DNA from: Heliopora coerulea
Taxonomy: Eukaryota; Cnidaria; Anthozoa; Scleralcyonacea; Helioporidae
Assembly (NCBI GenBank): GCA_030142905.1
Contig: JASJOG010000008.1
Location: 2,604,001-2,668,000 of the forward strand
Length of the DNA: 64,000 nucleotides
Direction of reading: 5' to 3'
The notes below the pieces were generated by a model. The model was not told the origin of the DNA. It was given only the letters and a program-made list of their open reading frames with translations, and searched no databases. The translations under genes and the position numbers were made by a program. Positions 34,345-46,512 of this stretch are shown here, one piece after another. Position 1 is the first letter of the stretch; every line of letters begins with the position of its first letter.

Positions 34345-35857
34345 AAAAACTTTCATCTGTATAAAAATGACATAGGTGTGAAATTTTCTTAAGTAGGATT
34401 GTAAATTTATTTTGATTGTACATGTATTTAATATTGGTAGGGTTTTCGAAACAGGTAGAGTACACTGTAAATATAATATAAGAATGGTTTGCAAATCAAA
34501 GCTAAATACAGGGTAGATTTGTAGTGCATTTTCGGTAATTACAGGTAGTAATTACAATGAAACTGTAAGTTTGAAAAGGAACGGGTTTTGTGGGGATTTT
34601 TCTTACATTTTATAAAGAACATCATTACGCCAATAATTACTGAATGATAATTCTTCAGCAATTTTTAAAAATAATCGTAAACATACTTGCCCTTACTTTG
34701 GATTGATCAACCAAATTATAGGATACAACTTGTTCACCAGAACGAGATGACTAGATTTTCAGTTCATGACCTGTTTGCTTTTTCATAATAAACCGTGCAC
34801 ATTTAAATATGTCGCTCTCTGACTCGTTATAAATTGTACTGCTCGGACAACTCATCCCCAATTCTTACTCACCGTAAACCAAATACGTAAATACAGAGAC
34901 ACCATGCATACCTATTTCTAATAGTATTCAAGCCCCTGACGTCCGATAATACAACACAGCTTCAATCTCATGTTAGAATCGACCATTTGGGATTAGGTTA
35001 CGGTATGAATGACCCTTCAAAGTACTTTTTCATTAATTAAATTTTGATTTAATTACTAATTGTTGACCAAGCGTGATCTGTACTAGTGAAAGGTCGGACC
35101 GATGTTTTTAAGTACGGGCCGAGACGAGCGCAGCAAGCTGAGGTCCATGCAAAAACAGAGGTCTGAGATTTCACTAGTACACAGCGAACAAGGAAGTTCA
35201 ACCGGAAGTAGTTTATTATATATGGCTTAACTGATATTCTATTTATTATATATTTATTATATATTCTGATTTATTATATATGGCTTAAAAAATATTCTTA
35301 AGGATAGAATATTTTTATCTGTTTCAGATTGTGGCAAGCGAGAATCCTGTTGGTGTTGTGTTAACTGAAGTATGATTGACAAATGCAAAAGGATAGAACG
35401 ATAGACTGGCTTGCAGTTCTGTCGCCATTTCACGTAGTATTTCTTCACCAACTTCACTCTACATGGTTACCTTTCCTTGTGTGATTGTTCGTAATACCCT
35501 TTCGCTTCATATTTTGTCAAAAATTTTAATTTATTCGATACAAACAAGGTTTTCTTAAGTTTCCCCCGTTGAGCGGGCAATACGGGAAATATCCGACCGC
35601 TTCTGAACCAGTCAAACTGCAGGATGTCCGTATTCGGACCGCTTGCTAACGCTGCCATATAGTAATGGTTACTTATTGACCAAATGTAAGGTCTTCACGA
35701 GTAAGCATGCATTTGCCTAGGGTTTTCCTACAGACCAAGCGTCGAGGCAGCGGGGTCTTCGAAAATACCCTAGGTAAGTAGTTCGTAATAATAGTAATTT
35801 TTTTAATCAGGAAACTTTTTCATGATATATGATTTTCAAAAAGGACCTGAACTGAAT
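34345..35857. other. 3' flank of IP6K copy B and spacer
   Basis: AT-rich. A direct repeat tttattatatatggcttaa occurs at about 35213 and 35270. The 35467-35658 minus open frame has no motif. No gene recognised. Confidence 0.45.
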
Positions 35858-35865
35858 AAAGTCAC

Positions 35866-37109
35866 TAAGGCTGTCAGTTTACGTTTAATTTAGTATCCGT
35901 TTAAGCGGATGTTTCATAAACGTTTAAACGTTTGTTTCCAACTAGCAATTACCTCCTGGGGGGTTAAAGACCGGAAGTGGCAAGGATGTAAAAGCGCAAA
36001 ATTGGATACGAAATTTTGAAGCAAAGCAAAGTTATCTTTTTTTGTCAATATACAATGAACATTAAATAACTTCACAATTTAGCATTTTTATTCAAAAAAA
36101 TCAGCATGTTTACGTTATCTGGCAGCAAGCAACTTCGCTTGTGATTTACAATAATGCCAGCCGTCAAAAAAACTCTCTCCGACGGAACAGACGTGGCAGG
36201 TATTGCGAGGTATTTCTGCGCTTCTTTTGAAATTGCTGGGAAACAGGACGCATTTTCTTTCCACCACTGCAGAGGGTCGGTTCCATTGTCCCCTTGAACA
36301 GTTTGCAAGTACGCCGCGAACTCGTTGAAGGAGTCATTAGTTGTGTCTGCATTTTCGCTTGCAGCATATCTCCAAGAACCTGCAAGCAAAAAGTCCATTC
36401 TGGGTGCAGGTTTGGACATTTTTGCAACTGGTCCTTCATCGACAATCACTGGTGTGATTTGTTTTATTTCTTCCCTGATGGCACCGAAGGGAGCTGCTCT
36501 GCTTTCTTGGTCGACGAAGAACAGGTTCTTGTAGCGCGGGTCGAGAACTGACGCAAGCATGGAAGGGCCCGTCAGTGCTTCATAAGTGCAAAACCTGCGC
36601 TTCAGATCGGAGACTGTTGTTTTTTTAAACAACGGCATGACGCGTTTGCCAGTATGGAAAAAAAATGCGGAACACGAAAACCGAAGTGTACAAAGTGACG
36701 CGAGCTGAATCAGTTAGTGACAAGTAAGCAAGTGACACGACTGCTTGAGGAAACTTAGCTTTTCAGTTTTCCGCCAGCCGGAAGTAACATGAGATGTAGG
36801 ATAATATGAAAAATAGTAACATGAGTAAGATGAAGCAGAGTAATATGAAACGCAGTTGGCAGATGCTATACTGCACAACAGCTTTAACCGTTTTTAACCT
36901 GCGTCTGCTTTTATGTACCGGTACGTCTGTGACGAAGACTAAACCGTTCTATACCGCAGCAAAAGAGGCTAGCATCTACTGATGGTTCCACACTATATCT
37001 TGCTGGTAGATTACTGAAATACTGAGCATTTTAAAGTTAAACGGTTAAACGTTTAGTAATTTACTAAACGGATTTTGATCTTTCTAAACGTTTAACCGTG
37101 ACAGCCTTA
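35866..37109 (-). mobile_element. short hAT element with perfect 8-bp target duplication
   Basis: The inverted ends taaggctgtca (35866) and its relative ending tgacagcctta (37109) are flanked by aaagtcac at 35858-35865 and again at 37110-37117. Subterminal aaacgtttaaacg-type motifs recur at both ends. At 1244 bp it is a deletion derivative: only the transposase C-terminus remains (36072-36638, minus). The flawless target duplication suggests a recent insertion. Confidence 0.9.
36072..36638 (-). pseudogene. hAT (ZBED-like) transposase C-terminal remnant
   Basis: 188 codons without a stop. An early part reads TGPSMLASVLDPRYKNLFFV, and the C-terminus contains the dimerisation block QKYLAIPATSVPSERVFLTA followed by GIIVNHKRSCLLPDNVNMLI. 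These are ZBED/Hobo-type hAT features. The BED finger and the first catalytic Asp are missing because the element is internally deleted, so it cannot catalyse transposition, though the frame over the remaining part is open. Confidence 0.85.
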
Positions 37110-37261
37110 AAAGTCACAAACAAAAAACAAAATTAAATACGTAAGGAATAAAGATAAAAATACAATAGAATTATAACCTATATATGATATAAAGATTTCG
37201 AAAGTTTATATTTAAAAGTTACAAAATTTAAAGAATTTCTAATATTTTTGTCTTATGTATT

Positions 37262-37960
37262 TTAATCATTAACTGCATGACAGCATGTTCTCTGTTTACC
37301 CCAGTTTCTTAGGTTACGGGTTAATCTCAGCTTATCTTTATTTCGAGTATTATAGCTATGAACGTCTCCATATGTTACCAAATCCATAGAATGATTTGTA
37401 CAGCCATGAACACATCTGTCAACATACACACATCTATGGTAAAATCTTCTTTGCTCTAACGTAATCCAATTTAATGTAGCAAGAGTTTCTAAGGCGGACG
37501 AATATAATGGTTTATCTAAAATAATCATAGCAGCTTTAAGCCTAGTTCACACTTGAACATAAGCATAAGCATAAGATTATAGTCCAAGTATAAGCCAAGA
37601 GCTGAACAATGGACGAAACAAAGAAAAATTCTTGTTTTATCTTCTCAAATCCCTGAGGAGATGTCATACTTTGTTTTCATATCGATCTTATGCTTATGTC
37701 GCTCGTATAAACCAGACTACTATGTAGCATCTGAACACTATTCATGAGTGTGGTATTATTTTCGTCACCCAATATAATATCTGCATAATCAAACAGTGGA
37801 AGAACTGCACCGTTATAAAATAATAAGCGTGCTTTAAATGGTAGTAGATGCTTAATTATTCTTAGTTGACCTAATTTTTAATTAATTTTAGATATTAAAT
37901 AATCTGTATGATATGTCCATGTAAAATCATTAGATAAAAAAGCTTCTAGATATTTAAAAT
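37262..37960 (-). pseudogene. non-LTR retrotransposon reverse transcriptase C-terminal relic
   Basis: On the minus strand, about 37960-37733 reads LLPFKARLLFYNGAVLPLFD YADIILGD, and 37528-37262 reads ALETLATLNWITLEQRRFYH then HSYNTRNKDKLRL. This is the usual end of a non-LTR reverse transcriptase (FDYxD, LxW, RR, YxTR). The two halves are separated by a 180-bp insertion (37540-37718). Everything before the thumb region is absent. The clade is uncertain. Confidence 0.65.
37540..37718. mobile_element. MITE-like insertion inside the reverse transcriptase relic
   Basis: Imperfect inverted ends (gcctagttcacacttgaaca then taagcataag, versus the complement of the right end gtctggtttatacgagcgac then ataagcataag). 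It interrupts an otherwise continuous retrotransposon reading, which fixes its outer limits to within a few bases. No coding capacity. Confidence 0.55.
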
Positions 37961-40042
37961 AGTTATAGTAGTTTCCCGATAGTGACCGACCAAACGAGGT
38001 TAATAAAGGATTTATTATGTAATGGTTTTTGGTTCCTTTCTTGGCTCTAAACGCTTTTTTGTTATGCGATGTGGTGGTTTAGGTATACTTGCTCGATTTC
38101 ACTTTAGACTTTTTTTCATTTATTCGTCCAGTTTCTATCTGCTAGAAATTATCGAAGAAAACATTTAACCACGTCTTAAGCATTTTGTTGCAACTTTTTT
38201 ATAAAATGTACCTGAATCTAATTTATTCGTAAATCAACTCGGGAATTTTCAAGTCAAAACGTGGCGTTCTGTACGGTAAACTATTGCACGGTTAGGCATC
38301 CATTACCTCGAGGGATTTTACGTTTCGGATCAGTCATTTATAAAATAATGTGCCTCGTACGCGAGCTCTGATTGATTAGTACTCGTGTTTGGATCAGAGC
38401 ATCCAAACACGGAAAACATCCCGCCAAAAGTGTACTGAAATTTGTCTTCCAAGTGCAATCTCATTTATTTAATAAAACAGGCACTTAATGGTTTTTGTGT
38501 GTTTGAATACTGTGTTTCACACACTTAGTAGGTTGGCTGGCGTTCAAATAGCTAGAAAACATTCTTTCGCTTTTTTTTGTCTTCACATTGACGTGGCTTT
38601 CCATTGTTGATCAGAGTTCCATGTTTTCAAGCTTATCTTCGATTGGTCTCTTCATAGCATTGTCTTATCTAAAGCAGTATATTTGTACGATAGCTGCTCA
38701 GAATTTTTGTATTGTAATAAAAAGATATTTTTATTATTATTATTTTTTCTTTTTAGTGATTGTGCATAGTTTTTATCGAAGTTTTTGTCGCGCGTTTTTA
38801 ACGTGAGCTTATAGCTCGGGAGATTGGGGGCCACTTCCTACGCTTTTGACAATAAAGAAATTATTACTATTATTACTATTTCTATTGGTAGCTGATGATA
38901 TGCTTTCCAGGAGAATTGCTCACTTCATCAATATGTTGATAAAGTAAACAACTTTTTATTTATTTTGTCGCAACATCCCGCGTGTTTGGATCTCAGTATC
39001 CAAACCCGGGAATTCATTTGGTATTTCTTCAATAATTTATCACACACGAGATGCGCCATTTAAATTATCGTAAAAGAAGCTTCATCAATTGTTTTCTTCA
39101 AAATGTCAAATTGTACGTTTGCTTGTAGATCTACAAAACAATTTCCAGAGGAGTAGTGATTCGGGGACTAGGAGAAAATATGTCCTTGGAGGTCAAAGTT
39201 CGTGGACACTAAAATTTGATGTCTGCAAAAAAATATTTCATACAAATATTTACAGGTATATTAAAATATCACAAAGACTATTTCAATTTTGTCCCCGTGA
39301 GTATCGCGATACCATTGGGGAGATCATTTACATCATTCTTCAAGTTGGTGTGGGGAAGGAAGCGTCAGAAGTTCTTTTCTACTCGCGCCAATGGTATTTA
39401 GTTTGCTACGGACACAATTTTCTCTCTAGAAGTATTTTACTCGTCAAGGGGAGACGTCTCAGACGAGAAAGAGTTTAAGAAATTTTGACATTTGCCTCAT
39501 TACCTGCATCTCTTTCAGAGTAATAAAAATTTTTATTGCATGGCTAAGTTTGTTATCCAGTCTGCGCCCAAAATGGCGTACGCTGAATGGCCGGCTAGCC
39601 ATGCAAGTTTTTGCCGGAACGTTTCCGAGTTGATTTGAAGACAAGCCAAATTTAAGTGTGTTACAAAAGATTAACAACACCAAAATACTGGTTAAATAAT
39701 TTCAACGATAATCTTTATCAATAAAATAGCAAAATAGCTAGATACAAAAAAACATAAAGTCATAAGTAAAAACTACCAAGTAAATCTAAACCCCTACCTC
39801 GCAAACAAAAAGAGCGTTAAAAGCGATGAATTCGAAAGAAGGAACCAAAAGCCATGCAATAAATTCCTTACTAACCTAGTTTGTTTGGTCTGTAAAGGAA
39901 AGTATTTGGCTTCGGATTTTTCGGCACAGACCTCGCTCCTTTGTCACACGCTCAACCTCGGGCAAATATTTTCCTCTACAAATCTCACGCTCGGTCAATA
40001 AGTAGTATAATGTCTTTAACCGTTAAACGAAGTACCTTAAGA
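37961..40042. other. intergenic, two copies of a short palindrome
   Basis: tgtttggatc-agagc-atccaaacacgg near 38386 and tgtttggatctcag-tatccaaacccgg near 38986 are two hairpins with nearly the same sequence 600 bp apart. T-rich low-complexity runs lie at 38735-38750 and ATT at 38860-38880. Open frames at 39089-39478 (+) have no recognised motif. Confidence 0.4.
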
Positions 40043-40790
40043 CTATCTGTCATGCTGCATTTCCCTAAAGGTTTTGATACTCAAATGAAAGTGCCTTTCA
40101 CCAACTAGTGAGCAACCAGATAAAGATAGGGCTTCATTGTAACGACTTTCCAGATAAAGGATCCTATTCGCAGGTTTTTGTACCCTTTCCAGTTCTTTCG
40201 ACAAACGCTCTGGAATCACAGAATGCCACGGAGGGGCACAATACGCGAAGACTGAACGTAAGAGTGGTATATAGACGGATATTAGCTCATCTGAAGTCAC
40301 TCTATTACGCTTCAAAACACGGAGCATGTGTAATCGTTTTCATGCTTTTAATTTTATAACCTCAATACAAATGTTCTATTTCAGATTTGATTGAAAAATA
40401 AGACCAAGTAATTTATGGGACTGGACTCGTTCCAAAGGCTTGCGTCAATTTTAAAAGCCGGGGGACATTCTTGTACATAAGAAAAGAAAAGAAAACAATG
40501 ATCACCAAGATTTAATTTCATATCATTAACTGTCGACTATGTGCAGATACCATCGAGGTCTGACTGAGATGCCATTCATAGAGACTACCTCAGAGATTTC
40601 CAGTTCGTAATGTTGGATAACGCAACTTGAGATCTTTTATCATTGTTAAGAAGAGTGTGGGTCCTAATTTAGTACCCTGCGGCACTCCAGCTATTTTAGA
40701 AAGCCACTGAGAAACGGTGGACCCACGTTTAACGGCTTGACAGCAACAGATTGATATTTCTCCTTCCATGACGCTGCAATTTTTCTTTGC
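40043..40790 (-). pseudogene. non-LTR retrotransposon reverse transcriptase relic
   Basis: The minus strand near 40700-40620 reads AGVPQGTKLGPTLFLTMIKD, the palm motif of non-LTR reverse transcriptases. Then, after decayed sequence with stops, 40327-40043 reads VYIPLLRSVFAYCAPPWHSV followed by IPERLSKELERVQKPANRIL, the thumb region. The catalytic FADD box is no longer readable. It fits the CR1/L2-like group, but this is a guess. An unrelated fragment of the same class lies at 37262-37960. Confidence 0.7.
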
Positions 40791-40799
40791 ATTGAGTGA

Positions 40800-43700
40800 T
40801 TAAGACGATTTTAAACAGATCACAAAAAACAGCCAGGAGCAAGAATTAATGACTGAAGCCAAGAGGCATCAGCAAATTGTCCCTCTTCACCAACTTTCAT
40901 ATGGTGACCAGGAGTGGTACAAATAATCTTTGAACATGAACCCAAAGTTACAATCAATGCCCCGTCAGTTGGCTGATTGGTAAAATTTTTTTACGTCAGT
41001 TTTGTTTTCAAAATCAGAAAACAGAAACAAAACACGTTTTCTTTAATAAGAAATATTGGTGAAACAATTTGTCAATTTGTAGTATGTATGCAGAATTTGA
41101 GTAGAATAGAATGTAAAGAATATTTGCATTTACAATCAATCTCATGAAATGGAGTTTATATACGATGAAGGAAAGTTTTCAAATGGCACAATCCTACATT
41201 TTAAGACCCAATCGGGACTAATTCCAAAAAATGCAAATTTTGCGCCTTCGGCTGGGAATGAACCCAACTCTGGGAATGAGTTAGGTGATCACCCGAGTTT
41301 AGGATTCGAGTCAGGATTCGAGTTGGGATTCCTAACAACAAAGTGACATATAAGCAAGTCTAAAAATGAATATGATCGCTTTGTACCGCCTCTGGAACTA
41401 ACCCTAACCCTAATCTCAAGTCGATTCCCAACTTGAATCGCAACTCCAATCCTAACTAGGGTTCTTGCCGTCCCCCTCTGGGAATATGGTGCAATGCTCT
41501 ACCAGCTGAGCTATTAAGGCCATTGCCGAGAGAGCTATGACGAGTTCTGTATTTATAATTGTCATAATGCAGGTCCACTACAGTTGCATTTTCCGCAACT
41601 GGTCCGTGTGGGTCTAAAAATGTAAGATTCTGGTGCACAAAACTTCCTTCAGAATAGCATATTGTCTGGTTTACCATGCAGGGGCTCAGAAAATGTCTTT
41701 CTGATTGAATGAGTTTCATGAACGTCCTGTTATCATATGACATAACAAGCTTCCACATCGAGACAACTCCATATGCATCACCTATATGTCGAGACAATCT
41801 AGGAGCGCAGGAGAGGCTCGGCAGTTCAATGATAACCAGCTATGGTCTCATGAAACGTTTTGCTTAGTAAATAACCTGACCAAACGTCCACTTATACGTG
41901 ATTTGTTACTGCTTCAGACTTGCGCTACTGAAGCTGTCCCAACATCTTTTGATTTGGAGGGTTGGATGACATACCCTTTACCAATTAATTGTCACCAGCT
42001 GTCTCGAGAGATGAACAAATAGATTCCAAGCAACTATATTTCTGAGACCGTTTGCACAAATTAGTGACAGCAAGCAATCTAGTAGGACCTAGCTTAAGAG
42101 GATCTCCAATGCACGGAAAGACAATATTTAAAAGCACCTTTTAGTATGAAATAGTATCTCACATTTTGAGTACGCTACTGGTCAAAATCGAATGCTTTAT
42201 GCTTCGAAGCAATACTATTGAAATGTTGTGCTGACAACAACTTAAAAACACATGAAAAGCTGATATTATCTATGCTATTCTTGGTATCGCTAATTTAGAA
42301 TGAGACATGCAGCATTTATGGTGGACTCCTCTAAGACATGTAGACATGTAAAAGCCAGTTAAAGGAAATGTCAACTTTCGCATGAAGTAAGCTCTGAGAT
42401 TTTTCTTCAAAGTCACTCGTAGCCAGAATTAGTCAAAACCTTTAAAACAACTGATTTAGAGCTCCATTTTGAGAAATGATTAATCTAACATGCCGTTTCA
42501 ACATTGACTTTTTCCTTTGCTTTAAAAGGAGACTTAATTTAAAACCTTTCAAATATCAATGAATTTTCATTCAAATGAAACTAAAACTCATTTTTCTATG
42601 AAAGGTTAATTTTTATCATGAAATATTATCGTTGAACCTACATTCTCACACTCATTAACAGTTCATGAATTATCGTAGCCTATCCACGAATGTACACCAC
42701 ATCACGTGCATACATTGTGAACCCAACTGGAAGAAACTCACTTGTGATCCAGATCACATTTCATAATCAACATGTTCAAACCAATGAAACACAGACATGC
42801 AACAAATCAATGAGAATACTCGTTTGAAAAGCTAGGTGAAACACTTGTCTATCCTTTTAAGGTGTTTTATCATGAACTCCAAACGCTCGAAAGCAACAAA
42901 AACCTCTGGGAAATGCCTCTCGGTCTTCACTTTTGTCTTGTGATTGGACTATTTCATGTCAACCATTAACATTTATTAGTAAAACACAAAGGAAAATCAG
43001 AACCGTGACTTGTTTTGACCTCACGATCAGATACATGAATTAAGGAAACGTCTACCTCCATTTTCTGGTAAAATAGCGGTTACTTACTCGATTACCCTGT
43101 GCTTCGGCAATCGAGATACCAGGCGGAAATCGAAGTCTAGTAATAAAGATTTGTTGTTTACATTATTTGCTGGGCAATACTCTTTATTACTACCCTGTGT
43201 TTGCTTTTACTCTCCCTCTGGTTTGATATATTACGTCGCATAAGAAATATAAATCATCAGCGCAGAAGATTATGCTAAATTAGTTTCTAAATCTACTTGA
43301 ATAAAGATTGCATTTCAGAAATTTCCAGGTGTTTCATGATGGCTTTTCAAGTTCCTGTCAAAATGCTCTTAATTTCAGTTTCGCTTCGGTTAATTTATTC
43401 ATGATATGCATAAAGATTGCTTTCTAAATTGAAATGAAAATTTTTAGTCTGAAACCAATTTTAAATGGATTCATGTCCTAATAAACAAGTTCTGCATTTC
43501 CGTTGAGATGGAAATCCGAGTGTAAACGTCACTCCGAGAACAATTAGCAGGCTCCTTTGCAGCTGCTCTATGTTTGGCAAGATTAGTTCTCCCTCAGATT
43601 GACTTCAAGTAAGCAGTCAAGGTAAAACAGACTTCAGGGAGCCTCTATTACCAATATGTGAAGATGTTTCTGCAGGCTTGTTTTATATGGAGGCGAGTCA

Positions 43701-44818
43701 CCCGACTAGCTGAGATTTTATGTATAGACAAGATTTTAACGAGTCATAAGAAATTCCTGTCTTGGCTTACTGTTAATATGAACTCACCAAGAAATAGGCA
43801 AAACGAACCGAAATCTTGTGGTGAGATTTTCCCCTTGAAAACACTTCTTCCTTGGCTGCTCGGCATTCCAAGATGAAATCTTCATTTTCCAAAGCATGAT
43901 AACGATACGTAACTTTGGTGTGCGTTCAATTCCACCCGCTCAGTCACTCGACTCAACGGTAACTCACTCCATATACACCGACCTTCAGTCTTTCCAAACT
44001 ATTGATCCAAACTTATCAAAATTTTCCATACTGTAGAAAATGTTTGGTTTCTTACATGATAAATAATCTGTGTTGCTCTAATCACGTAATATATATGAAT
44101 GATCCGACAGTTCAACATATTTACCGTTCGTGGGTGAGATGTACAATCAACGGAGATTTAGAATGAGAGATTAAAATGAGCAATCAATATACATGAATTC
44201 ATGACAGGTCTCAAGTTCTTTGCAGAAGGTGGTCAAAGACGTAATTTAAATGGTATCAGTGAAAGTAGCAACTAGGGGCAAAACAGTATCTGTAACATTG
44301 GGCGAATACATTTTCCTAACAGAAAAGGAAATCTGAAGCAGTTTATTCAGTTTCACTGTAAGTATAAATGAGTTCTACAAGCTCTTCGCATACTTTCCTT
44401 TTCAGCTGAGATTAGGGTTAATGAAATAACATTATTCAGTCTAGAATCCTATCAACGAGAATCCAGTTCTCGTGGGAAAACATTAACTTGTTGGAACTAA
44501 TAAATTAATAGAACGTAAAAAAGAAAAAATATACATATAAAAAACACTCCTATCGTTAAATTCCCGTTGTTTGTAGAAGTACAAATATTGTCAATGACTA
44601 ATGAATGAAGATTTTGAAGAATAGTTTGCGACAACAGCAACGCTGATGTTAATACGAATACCCGACAAGTTAATGTATAAAATGTATAAAAGGAATATGT
44701 TGCTAGTCTTTGTTTTTAGTTAATACTAGTTATAGTAGGTATATGGTGGTACTACAGCTAATAGGTGCATGTTTGTTCTCCTATTTGCGTATCAGTGAAT
44801 AAAAACCAGGCAAGAAAA
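40800..44818. other. intergenic
   Basis: About 41400-41416 holds a short ctaaccctaaccctaa tract. About 41463-41525 on the minus strand holds a tRNA-like A-box segment (tagctcagctggtagagc) without a B box, probably a SINE head. The rest (41800-44700) is AT-rich without recognisable genes or element ends; a promoter for the GPCR at 44819 is expected near its right edge but no distinctive motif was seen. Confidence 0.45.
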
Positions 44819-45162
44819 ATGAACTGGACGGAGAACAACAGTTTCCTATCGTTTCCCGCAGCTGTTGCTTTGGTCGTTACAATCGCGATTATTATGATTC
44901 TAAATATATTGGGAAACACTTTGGTGCTCTTCGTTCTCTACCGTCAGCGAGTGAAACTCAACGTGAAAGTTGCCAACATCTTCTTAGCTAATCTTTCCAT
45001 AATTGATCTGCTCTTGGGGGTCTTTCTTATTCCATTTTCCATTGTTGTAACTATAAGAGGAAAAGACGTACTCGACAATTTCGCGTGTCAGGTAAACGGA
45101 TTCATGAACATTTTCGTTGGTTCAGCTTCCATATTGACAATGGCGGTGATCAGCGTGGACAG
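44819..45162 (+). CDS. class A GPCR 1, exon 1 (TM1-TM3)
   Basis: The first in-frame ATG is at 44819 (the longer open frame starts at a GTG). MNWTENNS has two N-glycosylation sites. TM1 carries NILGNTLVLFVLY (N1.50), TM2 carries ANLSIIDLLLG (D2.50), and Cys3.25 is in FACQVNG. TM3 ends ILTMAVISVDR. The donor at ag|gtaatt splits the Arg codon of DRY. Position 3.32, counted from the DRY Arg, is Asn, so this is not an aminergic receptor. It pairs with 52230-52800 for a 304-residue seven-transmembrane receptor in the plasma membrane, presumably G-protein coupled. The ligand is unknown. It is a tandem paralog of the gene at 59678-61875, with an equally long first exon. Confidence 0.92.
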
Positions 45163-46512
45163 GTAATTATATTTTTTGAATTTTCGTTTCTACAGTTAAC
45201 TTTTGATTGTAATATGAAACTGTAACATCTGTCTTTCAAAAGGGTTTTAGTTTATCTGGATTAACTAGAATCACAGGGAAGGTTGACCCCGACAGATGAC
45301 TAACCATCCAATAACTATACCAGAAGATACATGATTTACGGCGTCTTATGCTTATGTATTACCCAGTCCAACGTAGATCGTACAGATCTCCAGCAATAAG
45401 GTGGAACTTATACTAGCTCTGTAACTCTGATCCTAATCTTAACATCGTCCCCGAACACTAACCGTGACCAAAAACACTAACCAAATACTTATTTTAACCC
45501 AAAACACCATCCCTAAACTGTTCCCGAGTAACTACGCTAGTTAGGATCACCTGGCATTTATTACCTTTTACACATGTCGTTTTTCCTTTCCGAGTATTAA
45601 ACATTTTTTGCTGCATACAAAAAGCAATCGACTCACTTTTTTAATGCCATTCTCATGGTCGTGTTACAGTCGAATTTAACACTCTTTTATTAACATAACT
45701 TGCCCAATACGACTGTGCAGCAATATATGAGCAAAAGTACCAAGGCAAGTACTTTTCACGTTCAAACCGAAAAATCAATTTCAATGGTTGGTCACGATTT
45801 TTACGTTGCAAATTCGTCAACAAAAACCTTTCATCAATAAATACGCTCAACGGCTTTAGAAATAAGAACTAATCTACTTGACAACTAAAATTATGTATAC
45901 CGTGATCAAACCTTCCAGTTTTTCTTAAGCAGTATCCTTTATGTTTTTTTATTTTGACTCCTCGTTGTCTTTTCAGGGCCATTAGCACAAATTATAAATG
46001 CTTCGAGTAAAAGTCTCTTTTTCAACGTTACCGTTTTGGTTTTGAAAAGCCTGGGGGGTTGTACTTTGGCTTCCTTATCGCCTTTGCCACTTGCTTCATT
46101 TGGTGTATGATGGCCTTAATAAAAGTTCTTTATATGTAAAAAATATAACTTCTGTTGGCCTTAATAAAAGTTTGCAACATGTAAAAATCCGACAAACACT
46201 GACGAGAAGATTTTCGGGAATTTTTTCTAAAAATAGATATCTGGAGAAGAAAAACCTGATCTATCGTTTTTCTCTATGTGCCATTTTGATTTTATTTGGT
46301 GTTGCAAGTGTGTTTAAATTTGAAATGGTTTTATGGTAAGAATTAGCATAAATACAAAATTCAAAAAGAGCCTCTTCTCCATGTAACCATATTAAAAAAA
46401 TATTATCTAGAAACCACCACCACACCCAAGGAGTCTAGTGATATTCCTCCAATAGTTTACTCTCAAGTTTACTCATAAATATATTAGCAAAAGAAATGAG
46501 CAAACTTGGTAC
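45163..46512. other. GPCR 1 intron, left part
   Basis: AT-rich. tggccttaataaaagttt occurs twice within 50 bp near 46110-46170. Nothing coding recognised. Confidence 0.45.

Noticed and set aside
41463..41525. tRNA gene on the minus strand
   Set aside because: The A box is good, but no B box or acceptor stem can be found.
44765..44818. Upstream extension of GPCR 1
   Set aside because: The longer frame begins at GTG, not ATG. The first ATG in frame is at 44819, and eukaryotic initiation at GTG is unlikely.
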